A stretch of 64,000 nucleotides of DNA from Gerris lacustris (lineage: Eukaryota > Arthropoda > Insecta > Hemiptera > Gerridae). Numbering within the stretch: the stretch's first letter is position 1; each line of letters begins with the position of its first letter. Shown piece after piece: positions 33,392-43,760 of this stretch. The position numbers were made by a program, and so were the translations under genes. The DNA lies in contig OX578283.1 of the NCBI GenBank assembly GCA_951217055.1, forward strand, positions 65,083,228 through 65,147,227, given 5' to 3'. The notes beneath the pieces were generated by a model. It was not told where the DNA came from. It searched no databases and was given only the letters and a program-made list of their open reading frames with translations.

Positions 33392-33416
33392 ATTTTATCG
33401 CCCTCCACTTGTAAAC
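33392..33416. repeat. Outer inverted repeat, left end (partner at 35805-35828)
   Basis: TTTTATCGCCCTCCAC with TTGTAAAC faces GTTTACAT with GTGGAGGGCGATAAAA. The pair encloses the 33.7-35.3 kb element, so that element may sit inside an older, larger palindromic element. Confidence 0.5.
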
Positions 33417-33753
33417 ACCCCTGTCCTGAGGGGCTGGTAAAGTTCCATTTTGTAGCCCTGGGGCCTGTAAAAATGCATGCTTTATCTTTACAGGGCCGCT
33501 AGTAGTTCGAGAAGCGGCCGCTTCTTGGCCGGGCCGCGGCGTGCAGGAAGCGCTAGTAGTTCTCAGCGTCAGCTATTCAATTAGTAACAATCAATATTTT
33601 TATAACTGCGGTTTGTTTTGGTACTGATGTAACCTTAAAGGTGGGTTCACAGCTAGCGGATAAGTATTCGCGGAGGGCTATATAGATTACAATATATTAT
33701 ACTCGGAGAACCGCCGAGACGGAGGACGGAGTCGTTTGTTTCCCTCAAGGATC

Positions 33754-34027
33754 TTATATAAAGGGGATAGAGGGTTGAGGCAAAAAAGTGACCCCATGAA
33801 GATATGTAAAATATTAGCTCCAATGGGACAAATTACCTTCCTCTTGGTTATAGGTTTCCAAGAATTTGTTTATAAGTGTCAGGTTATAACCTGTTAAAAA
33901 AGGTAATTTGTCCCAGTTCAAAGGTCGTGGAGCATGCGCAGTATGATTTTTTCTCCAATTTCTCTTACCTTCATGGGGTCACTTTTTTGCCTTAAACCCC
34001 TTCTTAACATTACATCCGCTTTATATA
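33754..34027. mobile_element. MITE nested in a terminal repeat
   Basis: TTATATA flanks it at 33754-33760 and 34021-34027. AGGCAAAAAAGTGACCCC (33778) faces its complement ending at 33992 (24-bp perfect pair to GAAG), and an inner pair TGGGACAAATTACCTT (33824) faces AAGGTAATTTGTCCCA (33900). No ORF. Confidence 0.75.
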
Positions 34028-34645
34028 GAGATGATTAGTGTGACGTCACGAAAGCTTTCGAAAATTTAACTCAGTGTTTGTTATGTTCCTTTTTCTTATC
34101 ACCTCTTATCAAACCCATGTAAAATGAATGGGAGAATTTTCTCAACTTTTTAAATAATTAATTATTAAATTATTATTAATTTATAAGAGTTTTCACCCTT
34201 TGAACATTATTGTACCAAGTCTTTTTTAACGAGTGTAACAAAGAAAACATTAAAAACTTTCGTTTCAGTTATTTAAAATGAGTATTTGTGTGAAGGGTCA
34301 TATCATGGAAAAAGCTATTTGAGTTATTAATCTTTATACTTGATTTTTTGTATTTCCTGGTGCCATAAAAATTCACAGGGTGTGTTCGTGTTCATATTGT
34401 GTGTCCGAAAATAAATTTTCCTCAAGTTTTGAAACTCAATGAAGTATACTCAGGATACAGGACTTGTAGAAAGATAGTGATACTTAATCTGCCAGGTAAT
34501 AAAAGATTATTTGCTAATAATATTTTGTTCCTGGTTACTTACAATGTGCATTATATTTCTCTGATGTTGGAACATAATATCTACTGTAAAATAGATCAGT
34601 GATCAGCCTAGGAAAAAGACGTTGATGACGAGACAAAGACCAGAC

Positions 34646-34700
34646 TGTTTTATTTATTTATTTATTTGTTTATTTATAATAACGAGTATGATAATTTAAG
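34646..34700 (-). mobile_element. LINE-type (TTTA)n tail
   Basis: TTTATTTATTTATTTGTTTA then TTTATAATAACGAG resembles the tail of the 5.37-kb insertion in opposite reading. Flanking duplication not resolved. Confidence 0.45.
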
Positions 34701-35645
34701 ATATGAGTGCGTTGCATGTATACTTGTTTAAAATTTTGATTAAAAACTAATTTAATACATTAATTTAATATTACTTAATTAATCTGACATACTTTTACAA
34801 AGAATAGCTTTGTCCTCCGAAAAAAATTAAGTATAGATGAAATTTTCATAACGCTCGAGGAGGTGGAAGACATAATATACAAACTAAAATAGAAAAACCA
34901 TTTAAAAAATAAACAATAAATAAGAACGGACCCGAACGGTATCAATACATAAAACACACTCACAATAATACTTATTTTAAACCACTAGAAAGGCAATTTT
35001 TAATGTTTTCTTATCTTACATTGTTAAAATAGACTTAGTATAATAACGTTCAAAGGTTGAAAAGTCTTATAAATTAATAATAATTTAATAATTAATTATT
35101 TAAAAAGTTAAGAAAATTCTCCCATTCATTTTACATGGGATTGATAACAAATGATAAGGAAAAGGAACACAACAAACCGAATCGAATAAATTATCGAAAG
35201 CTTACGCCATCTTGTGACGTCATTACTAATCATCTCTATAAGATCCTTGGTTTCCCTCCCCTCGAGTTTCAAACGGCCAGGTTATAAACAAGGCAATTAT
35301 AACATCGTTTTTTCAACTTGAATTTAGTTCTCTTGCTTAAAAAAACTTGTATAATAAGATTATAGATAAGGACTTTTATTATTATATAAATAAGAAATAG
35401 GTATATAATAAAAATAATGTAGGAACAGAATCAGTGCTGATATAATAAGCACCGATATAAAAAACATGGAGATAATAAACAGATAAAGATAAAACACAGA
35501 TTAAACACAGATAAAACACAGATTATAAGAAAATAATGTAGGAACAAATGATCAGATACAAATATATTATAATAAAACAATTTTAACATAAAAACAGAAA
35601 GAAAATAAGAAGAGGACGAAGTGAAGGTTTCATACAGGTTTAAAA

Positions 35646-35697
35646 GCGGCACCGCAAAAAAGATGGTTTGGAACCAACTTTCTACGGCACCGCAAAA
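35646..35697. repeat. CGGCACCGCAAAA direct repeat
   Basis: Two identical 13-bp words, 38 bp apart, in otherwise AT-rich DNA. Confidence 0.55.
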
Positions 35698-35830
35698 GAG
35701 TTGCTATAGATGAATCCCTTCGGGCCTCTGCAAATACGTATCCACTAGCTATGAACTGTTTTTGTTGATTACGGCAAAATAGTTTGCATGTTTAGTAATT
35801 AGTTTACATGTGGAGGGCGATAAAATAGTG

Positions 35831-35940
35831 TACGCACCACGAGCAGTAAGCGACTTGACAGGCATCGGGCGTTAAACGCACTCGAGCTTTCAAACTTCGC
35901 CCTCGGCCTGTAATTACGTCCTTACTGCTCTAGGTACGTA
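35831..35940. mobile_element. Compact CpG-rich inverted repeat
   Basis: TACGCACCACGAGCAGTAAG faces CTTACTGCTCTAGGTACGTA (18 of 20 positions pair). CpG-rich like the family B tail but not obviously the same sequence. Confidence 0.55.
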
Positions 35941-36027
35941 AATAGCTATTAAACATACTAGGTACCAGGAAGTTAATGTAGTTAACAGTAGGTCAGTTTT
36001 TCATTTAGTACTATATTTCGCCACTAA

Positions 36028-36047
36028 AGGTCAAGCAAGAAGTTATG
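36028..36047 (+). repeat. Solo end related to the 10.0-kb element
   Basis: AGGTCAAGCAAGAAGTTATG matches the 10009 terminus at 17 of 20 positions. No partner end found nearby. Confidence 0.5.
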
Positions 36048-36069
36048 GGAGCACAACGACAACAGACAA

Positions 36070-36452
36070 CAGAATAACAGACGATACAAACTAATGACTA
36101 GACTTCTAAATAATCAATCCAAACTCTCGCTATCTAATAATCTCCTTATCTATAATTCTATTATAAAACCTATCTGGACGTACAGATTTGGGTTATGGGT
36201 ACCAGCAAAGTATTCCAGTTTAGAAAGGCTCCAAACACTACAATCCATATAAAACCGCTAACGCATCTTCATATGTTTCCAACGTAATCCTTCACAATGA
36301 CATCAATGTTCCCTTGGTTCGAGACCTTGGCAATTTTCCCGTTATCAGACTTTTCATAGTTCCCTAGCTTCCCATCCCAATCCTTTAGTACAATCCCTTT
36401 CCTCCCGCTCGATTCAAAGTAACACACCTCGCCGTCTTAAAAAACATAAATA
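36070..36452 (+). pseudogene. Second Jockey-clade LINE relic
   Basis: The end of a Jockey-type ORF2, more decayed than the 29.5-kb copy. Recognisable phrases: NQSKLSLSNNLLIYN and SIIKPIWTYRFGLW near 36107-36190, SLERLQTLQSI near 36215, then after a frame change SYVSNVILHNDINVPLVRDL near 36268-36328 and SHPNPLVQSLSSRSI with TPRRLKK near 36370-36442. It carries stops and frame changes, including a TAA in ...QSI. The catalytic palm is absent. It is cut at 36452, where family K begins. The two relics are not near-identical and came from separate insertions. Confidence 0.8.
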
Positions 36453-36454
36453 CG

Positions 36455-37207
36455 TTTAGTGTCTCGGGACACCCGGTAGGAACGAAGTTCCTTACATTTT
36501 TTATTAAATATAAATTTTAAAATCACACTGCTAAGTACATATACATGCTAACTACTTATACATGGCAGAGTTAAGAAAAGAGACAAAATTAAAATTAACG
36601 AACTGTTTGTATCTAGCAGAGTTAAGGCAAAATTAAAAGAAAATCATTATTTGTATAATTAAAGCAAGCGTCTTACTCAAAATATATATTAAATATAAGA
36701 AAAAAATTGATTATGATGAGTTTATAGTGAAAGAGTATGTTTGTTAAAGGAGTTTGGATTGAAATAGGACTGTTTTCTACCTACCCGGCCAATTAATTTA
36801 AAATATTATAAAATAAATCTCTTCCCTACTCTACAGCTTCTGCTTGTATATCATTTTATTTATTTACAAAACAAAGTGACATTTTTGACATATATAACAA
36901 AACAAGTCAAGTAAAAGGCTTCCTTAATAACACTTTTTTCTGTCTTTTAAAGCTTACGTTTACGCGAGCGTTGCGCGTGAACGCTTGGGCGGATAACGAT
37001 TTCCGACGAACTCAGCCTGGGCATTGGTAAAAGGAACATGTGTATCAAATTTCATCTAACTCGATGAGCTTTTACTCAAGTTATCGTCATCTGTAGATTT
37101 CGTGACGGATTTTGCGTGACTGTGACTTTGTGACGGTGATTTTGTTCGTTTTTTTCGCATTCACTCCCGGGCTCCAGAACGTGCCATAAGGAACTTCGTT
37201 CCAAAAA
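36455..37207 (-). mobile_element. Family K HINE-like copy 2
   Basis: Left end: terminal hairpin GTGTC-TCGG-GACAC (36459-36472) and GGAACGAAGTTCCTTA (36479-36494). Right end: TAAGGAACTTCGTTCC (37187-37202). It lacks about 300 bp present in copy 1 between the AAGCTTCTGCTTG word and the AAAGCTTACGTTTACG word. It abuts the Jockey relic on the left and the SINE on the right. Confidence 0.75.
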
Positions 37208-37221
37208 CTGTGGTTTCGAGA

Positions 37222-37525
37222 TAATCTAAGCGATGAGAGCCAGCGTGGCCGTGCGGGTTAAACCACGTCTGCTCGGCCATCACTGAATCTTGAGTGGAAC
37301 GAGACGGGGTTCGATTCCTCGCCGTGACACTCACTATTGATCACAACATACTCGCTTCAGCGGTAAAAATGTACATATGTATGATGTGTGAAGTGGCTGG
37401 AACTCTCTACCGCGGGGCGTAAAAAGGGCCTAAGTGATGGCCTAATTGCAAGGTTCAAACAAGTGGTTCGTCCTACCCGTTCTAGTAGGAAGTACTAGAC
37501 TACTACTACTACTAATCTCAGCGAT
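37222..37525 (+). mobile_element. tRNA-derived SINE with 13-bp TSD
   Basis: TAATCTAAGCGAT (37222-37234) and TAATCTCAGCGAT (37513-37525) flank a 278-bp insertion. The head is tRNA-like: A box around GTGGCCGTGCGGGTTAA (about 37245-37261) and B box GGGTTCGATTCC (about 37307-37318), with a long gap between them as in Ser/Leu-type tRNAs. A tRNA-unrelated body and a (TAC)n tail follow. Such elements are transcribed by Pol III and mobilised by a LINE. The single mismatch in the duplication implies moderate age. Confidence 0.85.
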
Positions 37526-37670
37526 TAGGATAAAAAATAGTTTACACATATATGTAATTATGTTCATGTTAAAACAAACAAGCTAGGGATTACAACTACT
37601 GAGTTGCTTCTCCCACCGTCATCATGTTCTTGTAAACTTAATTAACAATGTTACTTGTTACGTATTATTT
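37526..37670. other. Unassigned
   Basis: Short spacer between the SINE and family B. Confidence 0.4.
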
Positions 37671-38200
37671 TTTATCTACGATTGATACGAAATATAAACA
37701 TTATATCTTTGTTTAGATGCGTAGAAAGTGATTATTTACGTACTTGTATTCATTGCGCATGCGCGTCTCATAGTTCTGAATAATTCCTCTTCTTTACCGC
37801 ACTAGTGCGGTAAAGAAGAGGAATTCTTCAGCTTTACCCACGATTAGTGAGTTTGTTTACATTTAACAAAACTAATTTGGAGTTCTTTTATTAAAGTAAC
37901 TGTTTATATAGAGTTTTTAGAGAAAAACAATGAGTGAATCAAGTGACTTTGACGAAAATGTGGAGAATAATAATCCTCCAGAAATGATTAATTCGGCAAA
38001 AAATACAACTAATGAATTAATGTCATCTTTATCAAGAGAAGAGATACGAACTTACATACAGCAAGTTTATTTTTTTTTGTTTTTATTATTTAAATCTAAC
38101 AATCGTAGATAAAGTACGGTACGCAACTCGTACGAAAACGGCATTTTGCATTTTGCATGCAAAATGCTACTTTCCGCACTCGACGTGTAATGTACTATTA
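37671..38200 (+). mobile_element. Family B copy 4, shortened palindromic tail
   Basis: Standard layout: TATCTACGATTG end, hairpin 37778-37829 (tip GCACTAGTGC, very symmetrical), ATG at 37930. The tail (38113-38200) has lost its central portion, leaving AACGGCATTTTGCA joined to TGCATGCAAAATGC. The deletion is centred on the palindrome. Confidence 0.8.
37930..38112 (+). pseudogene. Family B ORF, copy 4, frameshifted
   Basis: Opens like the other copies, but an extra base in the AAGAGAAGAG region changes frame right after SLSRE, destroying the RYELTYSKF phrase. This is evidence that the ORF is no longer under constraint in this copy. Confidence 0.5.
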
Positions 38201-38514
38201 TGTAGCAAAGTTATAATATTTTTTTTTTACAAATAAAAAAAAGTATCCAGTTGGAAAGTCCAATTTCTTAAAGGTTTTTTTAAAAAAAAAAAAAAAAATG
38301 TATTTTATTTTGTAGAGAAGTGAATAAACGTAATTTGTATTCTACATTATTGTGTTGTTCTCTGTGTTGTATATAGTATTTCAGCAATGGTCTTTTAAAT
38401 TAGTTTCACACCAGGACTGTTCGAGTAAAAGGTTACAGGGAACGAAAATTGACTAAAATTATCATGAGTTTTCCAATACTTTCCTCTGTAGGGCTAAGAT
38501 AGTGAATGGTAACA
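38201..38514. other. No gene seen; T and A tracts
   Basis: Low-complexity T (38220) and A (38282-38298) runs. Confidence 0.4.
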
Positions 38515-39046
38515 ATGGATTGATTTTATGCTTTTACAAGCCATTATTGTCTAATAGGGCTAATTGTTTCCCCCGGTTTTTTTTTAATCTGTCAAAATTG
38601 TTTTCATTTTTTACACGATTTAAAGTATCAATTTAGCAAAAGTTAAAGAGCGCAGATGATTCATATTAATCTGGGGCTATCTGTGGGCTACTTTCGATAA
38701 ACTATAAAAGTTTCATTCAAATCAGATAAGTACTTTTGAAGCTATAGGTGTAAATAAATGTATGTTTGTGCGCATGTGGAAGAGAAACAAATATGCGCAG
38801 AAGGTGGAAACTTATATGGGACCAACAATGGGCTAATTATGGCCTACCACCCAAATTTCATTAAAATTGGATGTGTAGTTTTTAAGATATGTTGGTTCGC
38901 AAAAATTGAACGACAGACAGACACGGAACCAAAAATGTTCCCTGATGTCTAAAACGGATTGCTGTCTTGGAATTTTTGAAATCGGAGACCTAACATTTCT
39001 TCAGAACGATCACATAGCTTCCGTTACCTTCGGTAAGCTCGGAAGT
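38515..39046 (-). mobile_element. Family A copy, minus strand
   Basis: 5' hairpin at 39017-39046. Interior shows GACAGACAGACACGGAACC, the CCACCCAAATTTCATTAAAA block, GTGCGCATGTGG, and GGGGCTATCTGTGGGCTAC. The 3' hairpin end is missing (it enters near 38515 at TTGATTTTATGC). Confidence 0.75.
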
Positions 39047-39584
39047 AAAATAAATGTATATTATTATTTATTTTATTAAGAAATTATTAAAATAAATACG
39101 TAAATAAGTGAATTCTTTTGTAAATTAACTATGAGAGCATTTCATGTTTTGGTTTTTTAAAAAAACAAATGTTATCCGTCCAATTTCCGTTGTATTTTAT
39201 TTACATTAGGGGCTGGGTATCTGGTGAATGTAAGTTATGCCGGATTGTAGAAACATTGTTACCTCGTTTGCAATGTTGTGCTTAATCTATTTGTATTATT
39301 TAGCGGGGTTTTGTTTGCCAGCCTGCCTCAACCCGAGAGTAGACCGGCAGTCTGAATACTGTATGGACTTTTAACTGGCTCTAACCCAAAATAACGATTT
39401 ACTGAAACCTTTATCAGCTCGTGTTGTGGTTAGTGAATAAATACTTTATTAGTTAATTGTTTACCTCTTAATATATAATTATAAATTAATACATAAATGG
39501 GAATGTAAACTATGTTTTAAAACAACTTTTATCTCACTTTGCTTCCGAGCTGGAATTTTAACTTCAAAAATCCTAATTTCATCT
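39047..39584. other. No gene seen
   Basis: Unassigned AT-rich sequence. Confidence 0.45.
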
Positions 39585-40330
39585 ATTAAACATTTATTAT
39601 GAGACAAACAACTTTTTAAAATATTTATTTTTAATATAACCAACACCGACACCACTATGAAGTGTTAAAGATCGCTAAAAACATTAAAGCAGACCTACAC
39701 CTTTAAAATAGAAAAAAACAACGTTTTTACCGATATCTCACGTTCTAGCGTAAAGATTTTGATAAAAATTCATACACATCGTCTAAAGTACAATTAAAAC
39801 AGCCATGTAAAATTTCAACCTGATACAAGCAGAAGTTTTTGTGTAGAGAAGTGATATATTTTATATTGCAAATTGACGCGAGGGCGTGAGGGGAACAGTC
39901 CTGTTCCCTTTCGCTCTACTACAACCATTCTCTTTAACTATCAACTTATCATGAATAACCTTTTTCTCAATATTCAATACAGATTCATTGCAAGACGCTC
40001 GCTTCAATGATAAAAGAAGCTTTTCTATTAATTTTGCTTTTCATTTAAATTTCTTTAAATTTTGCTTTTCTATTAATTTTCTATTAATTAATTTGATTTA
40101 AATTAAAATTTAATCGTTCCGTAGTATTAATACTACCAAAATCGTAAAGTATGAATAAATTTTGCCTAAAATCCGCTAAGTAAAAATAGGTAGTTACTTT
40201 TAATTTTGTCTCTTTTCTAACTCTGCCATGTAGAAGTAGTTAGTATCGTATACTTAGCAGTGTGATTTTATCATTTATATTTAATGAAAAGCGTAAGGAA
40301 CTTCGTTCATACCGGGTGTCCCACGTCACC
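39585..40330 (+). mobile_element. Family K copy 3, 5' altered
   Basis: The body matches K (CGTTTTTACCGATATC, GACGCTCGCTTC, TTAATTTTGTCTC) and the 3' end TAAGGAACTTCGTTC (40294-40308) with GGTGTCCCACGTCACC. The 5' end is not the K hairpin but a TTGCTTCCGAGCTGG word (39538), reminiscent of family A. An internal segment (40025-40155) is foreign. Confidence 0.65.
40025..40155 (+). mobile_element. Family I tail fragment inside family K
   Basis: A repeated CTTTTCTATTAATTTT word, then AATTTGATTTAAATTAAAAT and CGTTCCGTAGTATTAATACT with ACCAAAA, the tail seen at 17190-17235 and 52880-52935. Confidence 0.55.
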
Positions 40331-41214
40331 ATAAGTATTTATTTATTTATTATTTTTTTTAAAGAATTATCCGGTTTAAATCAAAACTGAATTATAACGA
40401 TTGAAGAAAAAGTTCAAGCTTTTTACAGTTATTCCATTCTAAAAAGATATACTTACTCCGAATTATTTAAACCTTTAACTTCTCTAATTAGAATATTATG
40501 TAAAATATGTAAATATTTATCTTTTTATTATGTTTTTTATACTTAAAGGTCCGCATGAACCTAAAAAGAAAATGAATTTTAATTGATATACCGTGATTAA
40601 GAAAAAGGTTAATTATACTACGGTTAAGGACATTGATCTTTAAAAAAAAAGTTTTTTTCTTTTTTAATTTTTCCGCCCTTTATTCTATTCTTTACTTATC
40701 CGCCCTTCCCTACCCCCTCTTTTAGAATCTAAAGCTTGGATATTATATAATTTTATAGTTTAATATAAAAGAAATTACACAGTACAAAAAGTACAAAGGT
40801 TGTTACGGAATTATGAAAGTAAAATTAATAAATTAAAGAATTTGAATTTATTAAAAAAAAGAAAAAAGAAAATGAGAAAGTCAATCGATAAAAAAAACGA
40901 AGTCTTGAAATTAGCTGGAAGAAAAACATATTTAAAGAAAAAAAAATAAAGTAGAGATTTTTTAAGCAAAATAAAGATTTTCTTTTTTATATACACTCTT
41001 TGTGTTTGTTATTATTTTAAAGTCAATTATCTAAAGTCGTTTTAACTTTAATGAAGCTAATAACAATTTAATGTTTTTATGATTCCATTATCTCTTCTTC
41101 TCTTGTATTCGAGAAAGTGTATAAAATAAAAACAAATTAAAAAAAGCCAAAAAGGTAGGAAATTCCGCGTCTGTACTTTTAACGATAAATAAACTTGTTC
41201 CTTCTGTTTGTTTT
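40331..41214. other. Very AT-rich, no gene seen
   Basis: Nothing recognised. Confidence 0.5.
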
Positions 41215-41758
41215 TACTTTCTCATATAAAGAGAAAGTATTGTGATGGCGCGAAAATTCGATTTTGAGATTTTAATGGATTTAAACTTTTTGTGGTTCCC
41301 TGAGTCCAAAAAAGTGTTTTATTAAAAATGTCTGTCTGTCTGTCGTTTGTGCATCTGTTCTGTGAAATCGAGAAATGAATTTTATCTTCAAATTTGGGGT
41401 AGCTACCCCCCCAAGAACTCTAAAAAACAAAAGAAGAAAATTATTTATCGAAAACGGTCCCGTCGATTTTAATTAAAAAATTCTAACGTGTAGTCTGTAA
41501 TCCATTTAAATACGAATCTAATGATATAAGCAGTTTTGCCGGGAAAAATCTAGTTCCTGAGAAAATAGCTGAAATCGTGGACGGAGAGAGCCTGGGTTCG
41601 ATTCCCTAACAAGAGGAAATGATTTTTATGATAAGTTTTGATGAAATGTTCAATAATAATTAAACTTACTTACGAAAACTAATAAATGGAAAACACTGGG
41701 CTAAGTTAATTTGAACTCGTATATGAGAAAGTTTGTCTGAATTGTCTCGGACCGATTT
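41215..41758 (+). mobile_element. Family M HINE-like copy, full length
   Basis: The best family M copy. 5' ACTTTCTCATATA (41216-41228), part of a hairpin closed by GAGAAAGTA; TTGTGATGGCGCG; GTCTGTCTGTCTG (41331-41343). A B-box-like word GGGTTCGATTCCC at 41594-41606. Near the 3' end TATATGAGAAAGT (41720-41732) is the exact 13-bp complement of the 5' end, followed by the terminal hairpin GTCTGA-ATTGT-CTCGGAC and GATTTATTT. No ORF. Confidence 0.8.
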
Positions 41759-41930
41759 ATTTAACTTTAATTGAAAGTACTTATACAAGGTGTCAGTCAA
41801 TAACTATTCCTAATTTTCAGAGACGATAGAGGACTCTTAAATAAACATTTTACATTAACAAAATAGGGTCCGGAAATTCTTCAGTGTCTAAATAAAATTT
41901 AGTAAATCCGCTGTCACCTCACAACTTTCC
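41759..41930. other. Unassigned
   Basis: Possibly the decayed upstream part of the transposase relic. No readable frame. Confidence 0.35.
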
Positions 41931-42357
41931 CTGTGGTACACTATACATCATGTATATAGGATTTTTCAGGAAAATACTCTACCAGAATTGCTTGAAAATT
42001 CCCCACTTAATATTCCAAGAAATATTGTTTTCCTGTATGATGGTAAACCAGCATATTTAGGATTAAATTACCGAAATTATCTAAAAGCAAACTTTCCAAA
42101 TGGATGGTTCGAAAGAGAGAGACCAATTTTTTGGTCTGCAAGTTCACTGGATATGACTACAGTACTGGATATGACTACAGTTAATGTTTGTATATGGGGT
42201 CATATTTAATCAATGGCTTATGAGACACCAGTTTAAACAGGAGAGTTAATGGTTCGAATTATTCTAGCGTTTAATATTCGTGAACCTCCGCAATTATTTC
42301 GACGAATTCAGCAGTCGGTATAACATCGTTACAACTTGTGTATCGAAAATGGTATGG
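41931..42357 (+). pseudogene. mariner-like (DDE) transposase C-terminal relic
   Basis: A single drifting frame resembles the C-terminal part of IS630/Tc1/mariner-type DDE transposases: LPELLENSPLNIPRN, IVFLYDGKPAYLGLNYRNYL (the family's Q-x-D-G-A-P-x-H region, with the expected H lost), NGWFERERPIFW, SSLDMTTV, CIWGHI, then MAYETPV, LMVRIILAFN and LFRRIQQSV. Two in-frame stops lie downstream (near 42236 and 42316). An 18-bp unit is duplicated in tandem at 42147-42182 exactly at the SPDL-x-P site. The N-terminal DNA-binding domain is missing. A family A element joins at about 42350. Family level is firm, subfamily is not. Confidence 0.75.
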
Positions 42358-42870
42358 TCTCCGATTTCAAAAATTCCCGGACAGAAATCTATTTCAGACA
42401 TCAGAGAACATTTTTGGTTCCGTGTATGTCAGTCTATCTTTCGCTCGATTGTTGCGAACCACCATACCTTAAAAAAATTCTCGTCCGATTTTATTGAAAT
42501 TTGGAGGGTAGGTCATAATTAGCCCATTGTTGGTCCTAAATAAGTATCAACCTTCTGTGCCCATTTGTTTCTCTTCCACATGCACACAAACATACATTTA
42601 TTTACACCTAAACCTTCAAAAGTATCAATCTATTTTTTTATGAAATGTATATGGTTTGTTAAACGTAGCCCGCAGATAGCCCCAGATTAATTTCAGCTGT
42701 CTGCGCTTTTTAAATTTTGCAAAATTGATACTTAAAATGTACAAAACAAAACGGGGGAAAATTAAAAAAATTTGACAATGTATAAAATTTTTTGTGAATG
42801 TATAAAAATCATTAAAGTATCAGTAGAAGCGAAGAAGCTATGTGCCACATAAATTAGTAGACTATTTTTG
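42350..42870 (+). mobile_element. Family A copy, plus strand, 5' truncated
   Basis: Starts at CTCCGATTTCAAAAATTCCC; has CATCAGAGAACATTTTTGG, GCGAACCACCATACC, CATGCACACAAACATAC and CGCAGATAGCCCCAGATT. The 3' terminus is GCGAAGAAGCTATGTGCC at 42833-42852 with a degraded terminal hairpin. Confidence 0.75.
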
Positions 42871-43581
42871 TAATTGCGAAAAACAAAATATTTATTCATT
42901 CCTAAAAGTTATGTTTATGAACTGACTAAACCAAAAATATTCTTTTCCAATTGAAGGGGAATATTACGTTTGCCTAATAAACTTATATCCAGTCATTCCA
43001 ATCGATTTGAGTTGAAATAACTCTCGGAAAATTCCCCGAATAACTCCCACCCGAAATAACAAGTGGGTGTAGAAAAAGCACTTTACCGATTTCACCAATT
43101 TCCGTGTCATTGCCTTTTATATTTCACTTCAAGTAATTTTGTCCATATATATATTTTTTATTTTTTGGTTATTCGTTTATTTTATGGGTCAGTGTTTTTA
43201 TGAATTTAGAGTTATGAATGTTTTATTTTCCCCCGGTATAAGCATACGTTTGTGTTTTTTTTTTTAATCAACTATTTTACGAAACGGAATATATGAATGA
43301 AATAAAAAATTACAAAAGAGAATTATTTATGAATTACATATATCAGTTGAATTCATTTTTATATGTAGTCTGCCCTCTATACTTTGCTACATTTTTATTT
43401 AGAACCTTTCATTCACAATTCATTTAAGGCTTCAGTACATTGAATGAAGAATAACATGGCAGCTTATACGAGATCAAGAATAACAATTTTACCATTAAAA
43501 TTTTAATCATTAAAAAACATTCATTTAACGTATAAATACGCTTAGAATAATTGTTCTGTCCGCCGTCAGTCCGTTCCTTTT
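42871..43581. other. No gene seen
   Basis: AT-rich, unassigned. Confidence 0.45.
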
Positions 43582-43760
43582 AAGGTTTCGTTGTTAAACT
43601 AAAGAAAAGAAACCCTTATAGCTTCGTACCTGTGTCTGTCTGTCTGTAACTCTGTACAGTTCCAATACATTTTGAATTGAAATAGATAAAAACATGGAAT
43701 TTTGCAGTATTAAAGAGCTTTTTGACGGGCACACAGGAAAAATATAGTGATCTCAAAATA
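43582..43760 (+). mobile_element. Family P-related 5' end
   Basis: AAGGTTTC...GAAACCCTT hairpin (43582-43617), TATAGCTTCGTACC, GTGTCTGTCTGTCTGTAAC, then CCAATACATTTTGAATTG. Only the 5' part is recognisable. Confidence 0.6.

Larger units (their letters stand above)
33738..35257. mobile_element. Palindromic DNA element with 8-bp TSD
   Basis: GTTTCCCT at 33738-33745 and 35250-35257 is a perfect 8-bp duplication. Between them the element starts CAAGGATCTTATA and ends with the exact complement. Long inverted arms follow (about 34022-34225 versus 35025-35240) with shared words AATGAATGGGAGAATTTTCT and TTAATAATTAATTATTTAAA. The left terminal repeat is split by a MITE at 33761-34020. No transposase is visible. 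The 8-bp duplication and CA start suggest hAT, though other 8-bp families are possible. Confidence 0.8.
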
